Positions 1 to 8,969 of a DNA stretch of 64,000 nt are shown here, in pieces (within the stretch, counting starts at the first letter, position 1; each line of letters begins with the position of its first letter). A program made the position numbers and the translations under genes. The notes under the pieces are model-generated. The model did not search any database and was not told where the DNA came from. It worked only from the letters and a program-made list of their open reading frames with translations. The DNA is from Corynebacterium camporealensis (GTDB lineage Bacteria > Actinomycetota > Actinomycetes > Mycobacteriales > Mycobacteriaceae): NCBI RefSeq assembly GCF_000980815.1, contig NZ_CP011311.1, positions 1,751,815 through 1,815,814 of the forward strand. The letters are read 5' to 3'.

Positions 1-603
1 GCGGACCTCGGCGTCGCGGTAGAGCTCCCCAACCTGCCCATCGGTGGGGTCCGCGCCTTCTTGCGGAATGAACTGGCCGGTGCCCTCGATATCGAAGGAG
101 CACTCCGCGTAATTGCCAATGCTGCCTGCACCTGCGGCAAAGACTGCCTGCTTGACGGAATCAACACTGGCAGCGGGCACGTGCACGCCCCACTTATCAA
201 TCACCGCGGGGTCCACCGGAACAATCGGACGGCCCGGCTTAATACCGACTAGCTCCGCGAGCTTGTCGTTAACGCCCGGACGCGCCTTATCGGCGTTGGT
301 ATGAGCGGCAAACAGCGCCACCCCACCGCGGACCAGAGTGTGGATGGCCTTGCCCTTTGGGGTATCCGCGGCAACAGAATTGACCCCGAGCATCAGCAAT
401 GGATGGTGGACTACTAACATATCGGCGCCAGCTTCTACGGCTGCTTCTGCCACCTGCTGGGTGCAATCCAACGCGAAGGCTACCTTGTTCACCTCGGCTG
501 CCGGGTCGCCACAAATCAATCCCACGGCATCCCACTTTTCTGCCAAATGAGGTGGATAAGCAGTCTCTAACGTGCGGCGGATGTCGCCAACAGTAACCGG
601 CAT
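1..603 (-). CDS. Nif3-like dinuclear metal-centre protein, partial
   Basis: N-terminal 201 codons of a Nif3/YqfO/YbgI-family protein; the gene runs off the left edge of the window. It starts at ATG 603-601 with MPVTVGDIRRTLE and carries the family's metal-binding stretch LVVHHPLLM near residue 70, where the paired histidines bind the dinuclear metal site. A second conserved piece, AAHTNADKARPGVND, follows at about residue 115 and also supplies metal ligands in known structures. The biochemical role of the family is unsettled; some members are described as GTP cyclohydrolase-like or metal chaperone proteins. It is divergent from the phosphatase gene at 686, leaving 82 bp for both promoters. 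The same Nif3/phosphatase/SURF1 neighbourhood occurs in mycobacteria, which supports the assignment. Confidence 0.9.
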   Translation of the reverse strand, partial: MPVTVGDIRRTLETAYPPHLAEKWDAVGLICGDPAAEVNKVAFALDCTQQVAEAAVEAGADMLVVHHPLLMLGVNSVAADTPKGKAIHTLVRGGVALFAAHTNADKARPGVNDKLAELVGIKPGRPIVPVDPAVIDKWGVHVPAASVDSVKQAVFAAGAGSIGNYAECSFDIEGTGQFIPQEGADPTDGQVGELYRDAEVR

Positions 604-685
604 GGCAGTAACTCCTAATTCTGGTTGGAAGCTAGTCCTGCTATATCCTAGCTTCCGTGCAACTTCGTCTCGAGAAAGATTTTTA

Positions 686-1174
686 ATGAGCACCTCCGAA
701 GATTCCTCCCTGCACCTAGTATTCGTGTGCACCGGCAACATCTGTCGCTCCCCGATGGCAGAAATCATCGTCCGCGATGAGATGGAAGCCAACCTCCTCG
801 ACTTTCTCGCCCGCGTATCCTCCTGCGGCTTGGGCGGATGGCACGTCGGCCAGGGCGCCGATGAGCGCGCCATCGCTGAGTTGCGTCGCGCAGGACACGA
901 CGGCGGTTCTCACCGGGCCGCACAGCTTGGCGATGAACACATGGACGCCGACCTCTTCATCGCCCTCGACACTGGCCACCGCGATGCGCTTATTGAAAAG
1001 GGCATCGAGCCGGAGCGCGTACGCCTGATGCGCAGCTTCGATCCTTCTGCGCCTGAAGACGCCAGTGTCGAAGACCCCTACTACGGCACCGAGAAGGACT
1101 TCACCAAAGCCCGCCGCGATATTGAGGCAGCCGTGCCTGGCCTGCTGGATTGGATTCGCGAACAACGCGGCTAG
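686..1174 (+). CDS. ptpA: Low-molecular-weight protein tyrosine phosphatase
   Basis: A 162-residue cytoplasmic phosphatase that removes phosphate from tyrosine residues. The P-loop CTGNICRSP gives the C-x5-R-S signature (Cys15, Arg21), and the general-acid loop EDPYYG lies near residue 130. I start it at ATG 686, which has GAGAAAG about 9 nt upstream and places the P-loop 14 residues from the N terminus as usual for the family; an in-frame upstream ATG at 572 would overlap the divergent nif3 gene and add an unlikely leader. It ends 9 bp before the SURF1 gene, and its TAG stop forms part of the -10 box proposed for that gene. Length matches LMW-PTPs (about 150-165 residues). Confidence 0.92.
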   Translation: MSTSEDSSLHLVFVCTGNICRSPMAEIIVRDEMEANLLDFLARVSSCGLGGWHVGQGADERAIAELRRAGHDGGSHRAAQLGDEHMDADLFIALDTGHRDALIEKGIEPERVRLMRSFDPSAPEDASVEDPYYGTEKDFTKARRDIEAAVPGLLDWIREQRG

Positions 1175-1177
1175 ACT
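1172..1177 (+). promoter_or_regulatory. -10 box for leaderless SURF1 gene
   Basis: TAGACT lies 6 nt before ATG 1184 with no ribosome-binding site between them, the layout of a leaderless transcript. The box includes the stop codon of the phosphatase gene. Confidence 0.5.
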
Positions 1178-1183
1178 GGGCAT

Positions 1184-2158
1184 ATGCTCAAGACGTTCCT
1201 CAAGCCCGGTTGGGTACTGATGCTGATTTTCGTCATCGTGTTTTCCTGGCTGTGTTTCACGGTCTTCGCGCCGTGGCAGCTGGGCAAAGATGACGACATC
1301 GTCGAACGCAACGAGCAAATCACCGCCGCCTACGAGGCCGACCCGGAACCTGTCGACCAGATCGTCGATGAGGAAGGCCGCATACGCGACCACGAATGGT
1401 CCCGCGCGCTGATTACCGGGCATTACTTGCCTGACGACGAAGTCCTACTCCGCCTGCGTCCCGTCGCCTCCGGCCCGTCCTACCAGTCCCTGGTTCCTTT
1501 TGAGACCACCGATGGCCAGCAGCTGTTGATTAACCGCGGCTGGTTGCCGGCGGAAGAAAACAACGCCGTACCCGATATCGAACCCGCCCCTACCGGCGAG
1601 GTCACCTTGGTTGGTATGGTCCGCCGCGGCGAGGCCACCCACCCGAATCCTCCCATTGAGGAAGAAGGCTTCCAGCAGGTCTACTCGGTAAATACCCCAC
1701 AGGTTTCGGAACTGACCGGCACCGACTTGGGCACCGACTACTTCCAGCTTTCCGACGACAACGAACCCGGCGTCCTCAACCCAATGCCGATCCCGCAGCT
1801 GGAGCGCGGCAATCACCTGTCCTATGGCTACCAGTGGATCGCCTTTGGCTTTATGGCGCCGATGGGCTTTGCCTACTTCATCTGGTCCGAAATCCGCGAA
1901 CGCCGCCGCGCCCGCAACGAGGAAGCGGAACTTAGCGCCACCGCGCACGATGCGAGCGCCGACTCCGATTCCACCGACACCGCCGGCGCTGCTGGCCAGG
2001 CCACCAGCACCACGGACTCCAGTGAATCCGCAGACTCCGCGTCCCAGCAGACCAGCTCCGTGGCCACTGCCGCACCGAGCCGTCGCCAGCGTTCCCGCTA
2101 CGGCGATTCCAAGCCGGACTACTACGCCAAGATGCGCGAGCGCCGACGCGAACGCTAG
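1184..2158 (+). CDS. SURF1-family cytochrome oxidase assembly protein
   Basis: A 324-residue membrane protein of the SURF1 family, which helps assemble heme a-containing cytochrome c oxidase. It has the family layout: an N-terminal membrane segment (residues 8-30, VLMLIFVIVFSWLCFTVFAPWQL), a large extracytoplasmic domain with a LLINRGWLP motif near residue 110, and a second membrane segment near residue 220 (YQWIAFGFMAPMGFAYFIW). The C-terminal 85 residues are a cytoplasmic low-complexity tail rich in Ser, Ala, Thr and Asp, ending in a basic RRRER stretch; this tail is longer than in most bacterial homologues. Follows ptpA by 9 bp. Confidence 0.9.
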   Translation: MLKTFLKPGWVLMLIFVIVFSWLCFTVFAPWQLGKDDDIVERNEQITAAYEADPEPVDQIVDEEGRIRDHEWSRALITGHYLPDDEVLLRLRPVASGPSYQSLVPFETTDGQQLLINRGWLPAEENNAVPDIEPAPTGEVTLVGMVRRGEATHPNPPIEEEGFQQVYSVNTPQVSELTGTDLGTDYFQLSDDNEPGVLNPMPIPQLERGNHLSYGYQWIAFGFMAPMGFAYFIWSEIRERRRARNEEAELSATAHDASADSDSTDTAGAAGQATSTTDSSESADSASQQTSSVATAAPSRRQRSRYGDSKPDYYAKMRERRRER

Positions 2159-2166
2159 ACCTTATC

Positions 2167-2172
2167 TACGAT
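2167..2172 (+). promoter_or_regulatory. -10 box for leaderless tspO
   Basis: TACGAT is followed by 7 nt and ATG 2180. This spacing repeats at many genes of the window and favours ATG 2180 over the upstream ATG 2171. Confidence 0.45.
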
Positions 2173-2179
2173 GGTCTGT

Positions 2180-2674
2180 ATGGCTATCACAGATATTCCT
2201 CGTAAATGGCGCATCATCGGCGGCGCTGCTGCCGCAGTGACCGCTACCGCTGTTGCTGGTTCGGCCGCCACTAAGCCGGATTCCTGGTGGTATGTCACCC
2301 GCCGCAAGCCTTCCTTCCAGCCGCCGAAGTGGACTTTCCCGGTTGCCTGGACTGCGCTCTATGCCGACATCGCTGCCGTGACTGGTTTGTCGCTGGCAGA
2401 TCTCGATGCCCGCGGTAATACCCGCAAGCGCACCGAACTCACCGGCGCCCTCGCACTCAATCTGGGCTTGAATGCCAGCTGGTCCGCGGTCTTTTTCCGC
2501 GGCAAGAACCCTGCGTTGGCCACCTTCACCTCCGCAGCACTGACCGCCTCGAGTGCAGACCTGGCCCGCCGCTGCATGGATGTCGATTCCACCCGCGGTG
2601 CGTGGCTGCTTCCCTATCCAGCGTGGTGCGCGTTCGCAACGGCACTATCAGCTGCGATCTGGAAGAAGAACTAA
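2180..2674 (+). CDS. tspO: TspO/MBR-family membrane protein
   Basis: A small tryptophan-rich membrane protein of the TspO/peripheral benzodiazepine receptor family, which binds porphyrins and cholesterol-like ligands. The family's signature is present: DSWWYVTRRKPSFQPPKWTFPVAWTALY, with several hydrophobic helices after it (164 residues with the ATG 2180 start; five helices expected). An ATG at 2171 is in frame and would add three residues; I prefer 2180 because TACGAT sits 7 nt before it. A strong hairpin directly downstream (2685-2718) ends the transcript before the tRNA-Val gene. Confidence 0.88.
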   Translation: MAITDIPRKWRIIGGAAAAVTATAVAGSAATKPDSWWYVTRRKPSFQPPKWTFPVAWTALYADIAAVTGLSLADLDARGNTRKRTELTGALALNLGLNASWSAVFFRGKNPALATFTSAALTASSADLARRCMDVDSTRGAWLLPYPAWCAFATALSAAIWKKN

Positions 2675-2684
2675 GAAAACGACT

Positions 2685-2718
2685 ACAGGCCAGACCCTAA
2701 AATGTGGGTCTGGCCTGT
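2685..2718 (+). terminator. Terminator hairpin after tspO
   Basis: Perfect 13-bp inverted repeat ACAGGCCAGACCC / GGGTCTGGCCTGT with an 8-nt loop, followed by GTTGTTGT. It lies 10 bp after the tspO stop and 8 bp before the oppositely oriented tRNA-Val gene, so it may stop transcription from both sides. Confidence 0.75.
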
Positions 2719-2726
2719 GTTGTTGT

Positions 2727-2798
2727 GCGGCCTGAGGGGATCGAACCCCCGACCTATTGGGTGTAAACCAATTGCTCTTCCAGCTGAGCTAAAGCCGC
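2727..2798 (-). tRNA. tRNA-Val (UAC)
   Basis: On the minus strand a 72-nt cloverleaf: acceptor GCGGCTT pairs with AGGCCGC, D-arm GCTCAGCTGGAAGAGC, anticodon stem ATTGG/CCAAT around loop TTTACAC (anticodon TAC), and T-arm GGGGGTTCGATCCCC. Reads GUA valine codons. CCA is not encoded. Confidence 0.95.
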
Positions 2799-2860
2799 AG
2801 TGCGCGTTAAGCGCTTGTTAGATAGTAGCTTAAGGCATTTACAAATGCCAAACTCCCCGC

Positions 2861-3265
2861 TTACTTCTTGGTATAACCGCGTGCGACCAGGCAGGATCCT
2901 TGCCACTCACCCAGGCGCTCTGCCTTGGTTTGCACCAGGCCGGCTAGCTGAGCGGACTCGGAAATCTCACCGGGTTCCAGGTTGCCAGGCTTACCGGCAC
3001 CTGGGGTCAGCAGCCAGATGCTGCCGTTATCGGCCAGCGGGCGGGTGGCATCGACTAGGCCGTCGACCAAATCGCCGTCTTCCTGGCGCCACCACAGCAG
3101 CACGATATCGCACAACTCATCAGTTTCTTCCTCCAGGAAATCATCCCCGAGGATTTCTTCGATGGACTCGGAAATTGCCGGGTCGCAATCTTCGTCCCAT
3201 CCAAGCTCCAAGCCAATGAATCCTTCTTCGACTCCGAGCTTGCTGGCAGCATCCGCCACTATCAA
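2861..3265 (-). CDS. DUF3052-family protein
   Basis: A 134-residue acidic protein of the DUF3052 family, found next to aceE in mycobacteria and corynebacteria; function unknown. Recognisable pieces are the N-terminal KLGVEEGFIGLELGWDEDCD, the central DIVLLWWRQEDGDLVDGLVDA and GSIWLLTPGAGKPG, which resembles a nucleotide- or metal-binding loop without being a standard motif. The start is uncertain: TTG at 3265 has GGAAGG very close upstream, while GTG at 3259 has better spacing from the same site. It is divergent from aceE over about 210 bp. Confidence 0.8.
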   Translation of the reverse strand: MIVADAASKLGVEEGFIGLELGWDEDCDPAISESIEEILGDDFLEEETDELCDIVLLWWRQEDGDLVDGLVDATRPLADNGSIWLLTPGAGKPGNLEPGEISESAQLAGLVQTKAERLGEWQGSCLVARGYTKK

Positions 3266-3479
3266 TGTCCTTCCATGAGTTGGATTACAGTACTACAGGC
3301 ATCATAACGCCTTTAACGCACGATTTCGCATGTTCGTCTCGTTGGTTATCTTTGCGAACTTCGCGCCACCCTCCCCTGAGCGGGAACTTTAGGATGATGT
3401 ATGACTTCACACCCATTTAGGAATTGGGTACGCGTATCCTAGTGTGCAAACTGTGTAAACCCATTTTCAGGAGGTTTAA

Positions 3480-6230
3480 ATGGCCGACCAGGACGCTGTA
3501 AAGAGCGATTCCAATTTCCCGCTCATCAGGGATGGAGTGGCTTCATATCTGCATGACAGTGATCCGGAGGAGACTCGCGAGTGGATGGATTCCCTCGACG
3601 GACTGCTCGAGGACACCGATACTGAGCGTGCTCGTTACCTGATGCTGCGCCTGCTGGAGCGCGCAACGGCAAAGCGTGTGCCGCTGCCGTCGTTGACCTC
3701 CACGGACTTCGTCAACACCATTCCGACCTCCCTGGAGCCGGAGTTCCCAGGTGATGAGGAACTGGAGAAGCGCTACCGCCGCTGGATTCGCTGGAACGCT
3801 GCAATCATGGTTCACCGTGCACAGCGCCCGGGCATTGGCGTCGGCGGCCACATCTCCACCTACGCAGGTGCCGCCCCGATTTACGAGGTCGGCTTCAACC
3901 ACTTCTTCAAGGGCAAGGACGACCCGTCCGGTGGCGACCAGGTCTTCTTCCAGGGCCACGCTTCCCCGGGTATCTACGCCCGTGCGTACCTGGAAGGCCG
4001 TCTGTCTGAGGACGACCTCGACGGCTTCCGCCAGGAAGTCACCCGTGGTGAGGGCAAGGGCCTTCCGTCCTACCCGCACCCGCACGGTATGCCATGGTTC
4101 TGGGAGTTCCCGACCGTGTCGATGGGTCTGGGCCCAATCAACGCCATCTACCAGGCACGCTTTAACAAGTATCTGGAGACCCGCGGCATCAAGGACACCT
4201 CCGACCAGCACGTCTGGGCCTTCCTGGGCGACGGCGAGATGGACGAGCCGGAATCCCGCGGCATGCTGCAGACCGCATCGCTGTACGAGCTGGATAACCT
4301 GACCTTCATCGTCAACTGCAACCTGCAGCGTCTCGATGGTCCGGTGCGCGGTAACACCCAGATCATTCAGGAGCTGGAGTCCTTCTTCCGCGGCGCTGGC
4401 TGGAACGTCATCAAGGTTGTTTGGGGCCGCGGCTGGGACAAGCTGCTGGAAAAGGACACCGACGGCGCGCTGGTCAACATCATGAACACCACCTCCGATG
4501 GTGACTACCAGACCTTCAAGGCCAACGACGGCGCCTATGTCCGCGAGCACTTCTTCGGCCGCGACGAGCGCACCGCCAAGCTGGTCGAGGACTTCTCCGA
4601 TGAGGAAATCTGGGCTCTGCGTCGCGGTGGCCACGACTACCGCAAGATCTACGCTGCTTACGCCAAGGCCCTGGAATACAAGGGTTCCGGCAAGCCGACC
4701 GTCATCCTGGCGCACACCATTAAGGGCTACGGTCTCGGCCACAACTTCGAGGGCCGCAACGCGACCCACCAGATGAAGAAGCTGACGCTGGAGGACCTGA
4801 AGCTCTTCCGCGACAAGCAGGACATCCCGTTCAGCGACGAAGAGTTGGAAGAGGATCCGTACTCCCCGCCGTACTACCACCCGGGTAAGGATGCTCCGGA
4901 GATTAAGTACATGCTGGAGCGTCGTAAAGAACTCGGCGGCTTCCTCCCGGAGCGCCGCGAAGAGTACGAGCACCTGCACGCCCCTGAGCTGGATAAGCTG
5001 CGCACCGTGCGCAAGGGCTCGGGCAAGCAGAACGTGGCGACCACCATGGCGCTGGTCCGTACCTTCAAGGAGATCATGCGCGATAAGGAGCTGGGCAAGC
5101 GCATCGTGCCGATCATTCCAGACGAGGCCCGCACCTTCGGCATGGACTCCTGGTTCCCGACTCTGAAGATCTGGAACCCGCGCGGCCAGAACTACGTCCC
5201 GGTCGATCATGACCTGATGCTGTCCTACCGCGAAGCTACCGATGGCCAGATCATGCACGAGGGCATCTCCGAGGCCGGCGCAGCCGCCTCCTTCACTGCT
5301 GCTGCAACCTCGTATGCCACCCAGGGCGAGGCCATGATTCCGCTGTACATCTTCTACTCGATGTTTGGCTTCCAGCGCACTGGCGATGCCTTCTGGGCTG
5401 CTGCTGACCAGATGGCCCGCGGCTTCATCATCGGTGCAACCGCAGGTCGTACCACCCTGACCGGTGAGGGCCTGCAGCACATGGACGGTCACTCCCCGAT
5501 TCTGGCGTCGACCAACCCATCGGTCATCACCTACGACCCGGCCTTCGCGTACGAGATTGCGCACCTGGTCACCCGTGGTATCGACCGCATGTACGGCGAC
5601 GATCCGGAATCCGTCATGTACTACCTGACCGTCTACAACGAGCCGGTCAAGCAGCCTGCTGAGCCAGAAGACCTCGACGTCGAGGGCCTGCACCGCGGTA
5701 TCTACCACTTCAACACCGCCGAAGAAGGCTCCATCCCGGCCAACCTGCTGGCCTCCGGTGTCGGCGTGCACGAGGCGCTGCGCGCGCAGAAGATGCTGGC
5801 TGAGGACTACGACGTCAAGGCGTCGCTGTTCTCCGTGACTTCCTGGGTCGAGCTGGCTCGCGATGGCGCTGCCAAGAACAAGGCTGCTCTGCGCAAGGGC
5901 GACGAGCCGGAGAAGGCATTCGCTACCTCCCAGCTCGAGGACTTCGACGGCCCGTTCGTTGGCGTCTCCGACTTCGCCACCGACCTGCAGGAGCAGATTC
6001 GCCCGTACGTTCCGGGCACCTACGTCACCTTGGGTGCGGACGGCTTCGGCTTCTCCGATACCCGCGAAGGTGCACGTCGCTACTTCAACAACGACGCTGA
6101 GTCCATCGTCGTGGCCACCCTGTCGGCACTTGCTACCGATGGCAAGATCGACCGCGAGGTAGCCGAAAAGGCCGCCGAGGAGCTGAACCTCGACGACCCG
6201 ACGAAGACTGAGTCGACTAGCGAAGAGTAA
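3480..6230 (+). CDS. aceE: Pyruvate dehydrogenase E1 component (homodimeric)
   Basis: A 916-residue thiamine-diphosphate enzyme that decarboxylates pyruvate and passes the acetyl group to the lipoyl domains of E2. The TPP/Mg motif [10 protein letters not shown] begins near residue 250 and ends in the typical NCN about 30 residues later; HISTYAGAA and [17 protein letters not shown] are other conserved E1p blocks. Length matches the alpha2-type E1p (about 890-920 residues). In corynebacteria AceE works in a mixed complex with OdhA and a shared E2/E3. A consensus AGGAGG at 3469-3474 sits 5 nt before the ATG, and codon use is strongly biased, both signs of high expression. TATCCT at 3435-3440 is a possible -10 box. 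The 3' end overlaps the converging hydrolase gene by 14 bp. Confidence 0.97.
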   Translation: MADQDAVKSDSNFPLIRDGVASYLHDSDPEETREWMDSLDGLLEDTDTERARYLMLRLLERATAKRVPLPSLTSTDFVNTIPTSLEPEFPGDEELEKRYRRWIRWNAAIMVHRAQRPGIGVGGHISTYAGAAPIYEVGFNHFFKGKDDPSGGDQVFFQGHASPGIYARAYLEGRLSEDDLDGFRQEVTRGEGKGLPSYPHPHGMPWFWEFPTVSMGLGPINAIYQARFNKYLETRGIKDTSDQHVWAFLGDGEMDEPESRGMLQTASLYELDNLTFIVNCNLQRLDGPVRGNTQIIQELESFFRGAGWNVIKVVWGRGWDKLLEKDTDGALVNIMNTTSDGDYQTFKANDGAYVREHFFGRDERTAKLVEDFSDEEIWALRRGGHDYRKIYAAYAKALEYKGSGKPTVILAHTIKGYGLGHNFEGRNATHQMKKLTLEDLKLFRDKQDIPFSDEELEEDPYSPPYYHPGKDAPEIKYMLERRKELGGFLPERREEYEHLHAPELDKLRTVRKGSGKQNVATTMALVRTFKEIMRDKELGKRIVPIIPDEARTFGMDSWFPTLKIWNPRGQNYVPVDHDLMLSYREATDGQIMHEGISEAGAAASFTAAATSYATQGEAMIPLYIFYSMFGFQRTGDAFWAAADQMARGFIIGATAGRTTLTGEGLQHMDGHSPILASTNPSVITYDPAFAYEIAHLVTRGIDRMYGDDPESVMYYLTVYNEPVKQPAEPEDLDVEGLHRGIYHFNTAEEGSIPANLLASGVGVHEALRAQKMLAEDYDVKASLFSVTSWVELARDGAAKNKAALRKGDEPEKAFATSQLEDFDGPFVGVSDFATDLQEQIRPYVPGTYVTLGADGFGFSDTREGARRYFNNDAESIVVATLSALATDGKIDREVAEKAAEELNLDDPTKTESTSEE

Positions 6231-7218
6231 GCAATTCTTCGCCAATAATGGCGGAGATTGCCTCGGGGTCTTCGAGCACCACCATGTGCCCGGAGCCCTC
6301 GACCTCTATGAGGTCTGCCCCCGGCCAGTGAGCGCTAATTAACTGCGACTGACTGGCCGGGGTAATCATATCTAGACTGCCCACCACGATTCTGCCGCGC
6401 AGCTGCGCCAGGCGCTCCGCCGCGCCGAACTCCGAGTGGTCCAACAGGTCGTCAAAAAAGCCCAAGAAGGACGGCAACGGCGTATCCAACAACATCGCGG
6501 CGTGGAACTGCACCTTCGCCATCGACGGAATCTCTGTCACCACCGCCGCCAACAAAGGCGCAACAAATTGGGCAAACTCGTAGCGCGCCTTATTTACTCG
6601 CTCCGGAAGCCGCTCCGCAATCCGGTAAATCAAGTTAATGAGCTGGGTTTCCAAAATGCGCGCCAATCCCTTAGCCGCAAAACGACGCATCGACGCACCG
6701 ATCAAAATCGCGGACTCAAACTGCGCAAAAAGCTCCGAGGGTGCTAGACGAATCACCGCCAGCGAAATCATCCCACCCAGAGAGTGACCGACCAGCATGA
6801 TTTTGCCTTGCGGCTGCACCTCGTCCAGCACGCTCAGCACATCGCGGGCGGCATCGTCAACAGTGCACAGCCAGGGGCTGACGGTGCTGGATTGGCCGTG
6901 GCCGCGGACATCGATAAGTATGCAGCGCACATTCTCATCGCGTAGCGCATTGACCTGGTCATAAAAGCTTTCTGCGCCCAGGGCGTAGCCGTGGATGAAA
7001 ACGACGGTGACATCGGCATCGGCAGGCCCGACGGCATACCAAGCAACATCTACCTCGCCGTTGTGGGCTACTCCCTTGTCACTAAGGCGCGTTAATCCCG
7101 GTTCCGTCTCACCATCGTGGAGGGCTTCGTACTGGGTACGCAGTTTCCGTCGTCCGGAAGGGGTCAGCCGGCGCCGCCAAGCGCGCGCAATCGCCACCGT
7201 CGTGCGTAGTAAGTTCAT
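6217..7218 (-). CDS. Alpha/beta hydrolase
   Basis: A 333-residue alpha/beta-hydrolase fold protein. The oxyanion-hole segment [14 protein letters not shown] is near residue 75, the nucleophile elbow GHSLGGM near residue 145, and a late histidine in [12 protein letters not shown] closes the catalytic triad. Substrate is not evident; candidates include an esterase, lipase or thioesterase. It is divergent from an acyl carrier protein gene with only about 25 bp between starts, so both promoters overlap, which makes a shared role in acyl-chain metabolism plausible but unproven. Its stop lies inside the 3' end of aceE (14-bp convergent overlap). Confidence 0.85.
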   Translation of the reverse strand: MNLLRTTVAIARAWRRRLTPSGRRKLRTQYEALHDGETEPGLTRLSDKGVAHNGEVDVAWYAVGPADADVTVVFIHGYALGAESFYDQVNALRDENVRCILIDVRGHGQSSTVSPWLCTVDDAARDVLSVLDEVQPQGKIMLVGHSLGGMISLAVIRLAPSELFAQFESAILIGASMRRFAAKGLARILETQLINLIYRIAERLPERVNKARYEFAQFVAPLLAAVVTEIPSMAKVQFHAAMLLDTPLPSFLGFFDDLLDHSEFGAAERLAQLRGRIVVGSLDMITPASQSQLISAHWPGADLIEVEGSGHMVVLEDPEAISAIIGEELLTLR

Positions 7219-7232
7219 AACGGGATCAATAC

Positions 7233-7238
7233 TAGACT
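7233..7238 (+). promoter_or_regulatory. -10 box for leaderless acyl carrier protein gene
   Basis: TAGACT is 7 nt before ATG 7246. The same CTAG serves as part of TAGTAT read on the other strand, a candidate -10 box for the divergent hydrolase. Confidence 0.45.
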
Positions 7239-7245
7239 GGTGGCT

Positions 7246-7536
7246 ATGTCGAACGACCTCAGTGCCCAGTTAGCAGCCCGCTTCAACGTTGAGCAGGACG
7301 ATAAGCCCGCCGCAACGGATAGTTTTGGCGAGCTCGCGCGCATTATCACCAAGGTCACTGGCTTCGAAGAACCGGAGCGCGACACCCGCATGGACTCGTT
7401 CTCGTCGCTGGACCGCCTAGAAATCGCGGTGCGTTGCGAAGAGAAGTTTGGCGTCCGCATCGACGAGGAGCTGTTTTTCAGCTGGCACACGCTTGGCGAT
7501 GCCGCCGACTACCTCAGTGCTCCACCTTCCCGCTAA
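7246..7536 (+). CDS. Acyl carrier protein
   Basis: A 96-residue acyl-carrier-protein-like polypeptide. The helix-II region reads MDSFSSLDRLEIAVRCEEKFGVRIDEE, matching the AcpM/AcpP pattern in which a serine carries the phosphopantetheine arm. Aligned back from EIAV, the attachment serine is Ser54, preceded by Ser rather than the usual Asp of DSL; Ser51 in MDSF is the alternative. The N-terminal 20 residues are variable and acidic. I use ATG 7246 because of the TAGACT box 7 nt upstream; GTG 7240 is in frame. Partner enzyme unknown; the divergent hydrolase gene is the nearest candidate. The end overlaps the next minus-strand gene by 23 bp. Confidence 0.85.
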   Translation: MSNDLSAQLAARFNVEQDDKPAATDSFGELARIITKVTGFEEPERDTRMDSFSSLDRLEIAVRCEEKFGVRIDEELFFSWHTLGDAADYLSAPPSR

Positions 7537-7861
7537 AGCCGTACTCGCCCGCAAGGACGCTCACAGCAGAATTGAGCGCGCGTAACTCAGCCGCCGTGCC
7601 CGTGAGCACCTGACGGCAGCCTATACCTGCCCCTTCGCGGTACCAGCGGGTACACCACTGCGCCGTTAAAGGATCGTCATTGGGCACGACGAATACAGAC
7701 TCGGTGGCAATGCACCGATACATCGCACGCTCGATAACCGGCCGCAACGTGCGCGGCATGCCTTCGATGTGCAAAACGCCAGATACGACTGGCTCTGCGA
7801 CCGGGGCTTCCGGCCAGGGATCAACCGACAGCGCGGTCGGCTGAGACTGAACGCTATTCAT
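7514..7861 (-). CDS. Hypothetical protein, 115 residues
   Basis: I do not recognise a family. The protein is soluble, with a Pro/Ala/Glu-rich first 30 residues and a more ordered remainder (GVLHIEGMPRTLRPVIERAMYR, then QWCTRWYREGAGIGCRQVL). Two cysteines lie in the second half. It is supported as a gene by AGGAG 11 nt before its ATG and by normal third-position GC. It converges on and overlaps the acyl carrier protein gene by 23 bp. Confidence 0.65.
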   Translation of the reverse strand: MNSVQSQPTALSVDPWPEAPVAEPVVSGVLHIEGMPRTLRPVIERAMYRCIATESVFVVPNDDPLTAQWCTRWYREGAGIGCRQVLTGTAAELRALNSAVSVLAGEYGFSGKVEH

Positions 7862-8054
7862 TGTCGATTTCTCCTTCGACGCTAAATTCAGACGAGCTTC
7901 GTCTTCCCCTACGAACTGTCTGCGCGTTCTGCTTCACGATTCTCCCCCGCCACAGCCGCCTCAACAACCCTCAACAACTACTTGAATCCCCCTTTTATTC
8001 AACCTCAACTTGAGCTATATGCTTTCTCAGCGAAAGCGAGTAAGCTTCCAACTC

Positions 8055-8969
8055 ATGAAAATTAAAAAGTCTGTGGTGGCTTTAGCGGCGGCCACCGTAG
8101 CGCTGTGTGGCGCGCCCGTGGCTTCGGCCCAGAATTTATCGTCCGCGTTGTCCTCCGCATTGCCGGGGATTCTCGATTCCGTTGTCACGAACCCCGGTGT
8201 CGTAGAAAGCTACGAAAGTGTCTCCGTTCCTGGCCAGGGCGTGCGCAGCTACAAGGTGCAGGTGCCGGCCAACCTCAATGGTCGAGTTGACCTCGTCTAC
8301 GGATTTGGCGGCATGGGCCACGACTCCGAGTGGGCTGAGTCCTACATGCAGTTCGATAAGGTCACCCGCGGCCAGGCCATCATTGTCTACCCGGAGCCGA
8401 CCATGGGCAGGAACGGCCAGCTGGCGTGGGAGGGCCCGAACTACGCTTCGACCTCGCGTGGTCAGGATGTGGGTTTCCTTCAGGCCATCGATAAGCAATT
8501 GCGTGCGAAGTACACCGTGGGCAAGAGCTACGGTGCGGGCCTGTCTAATGGTGGCGGCATGGTCATGGCTGCTGCGTGCCAGGCACCAGAGCTTTTCGAT
8601 GCCGTCGTCGGCGTCGCCACCGCCAACTACCACCGCATCTACCAGGGCTGCCACGGCTTCGTGCCGACGATGTTTATCCACGGCACCAACGATGACATCG
8701 CGCCTTTTAACCGCAACGGCTCCAACGGCCATGGCGGCGGATACTACTCCACCCGTGAGTCTTTCCGCAGGGTTGGCGAGCGCAACCTGTGCGATACCAA
8801 CAACCCCGCGATGACCTCACACGGTTCTTATGACGTGTTCTCCATGAACCGTTGTGCTGCTGATACCAAGATGCTTCGCCTTAACGGTGGTGGGCACACC
8901 TGGTTCCAGGACGCAGCCCATGGCGTGGATGCCACGCAAGAAGCCTGGAACTTCTTCCGCGCTCACTAA
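8055..8969 (+). CDS. Secreted PHB-depolymerase-family esterase
   Basis: A 304-residue exported esterase of the LpqC/PHB-depolymerase (CE1-like) family. The first 25 residues form a Sec signal peptide (KIKKSVVALAAATVALCGAPVASA, cleavage before Gln26). The nucleophile elbow is GLSNGGGM, the acid is in HGTNDDIAPFN, and the histidine in NGGGHTWFQD. Such enzymes hydrolyse short acyl or feruloyl esters outside the cell. I start it at ATG 8055 so that the signal peptide has a normal basic N-region; an in-frame ATG at 8010 would add 15 residues. TATGCT at 8018-8023 is a possible -10 box. Its stop overlaps that of the converging serine hydrolase by 4 bp. Confidence 0.88.
   Translation: MKIKKSVVALAAATVALCGAPVASAQNLSSALSSALPGILDSVVTNPGVVESYESVSVPGQGVRSYKVQVPANLNGRVDLVYGFGGMGHDSEWAESYMQFDKVTRGQAIIVYPEPTMGRNGQLAWEGPNYASTSRGQDVGFLQAIDKQLRAKYTVGKSYGAGLSNGGGMVMAAACQAPELFDAVVGVATANYHRIYQGCHGFVPTMFIHGTNDDIAPFNRNGSNGHGGGYYSTRESFRRVGERNLCDTNNPAMTSHGSYDVFSMNRCAADTKMLRLNGGGHTWFQDAAHGVDATQEAWNFFRAH

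Noticed and set aside
3543-6245. 900-codon open frame on the minus strand across aceE
   Set aside because: Perfect antisense shadow of a highly expressed gene; it has no ribosome-binding site and its residues show no family signature. Strong codon bias of aceE removes stop codons on the other strand.
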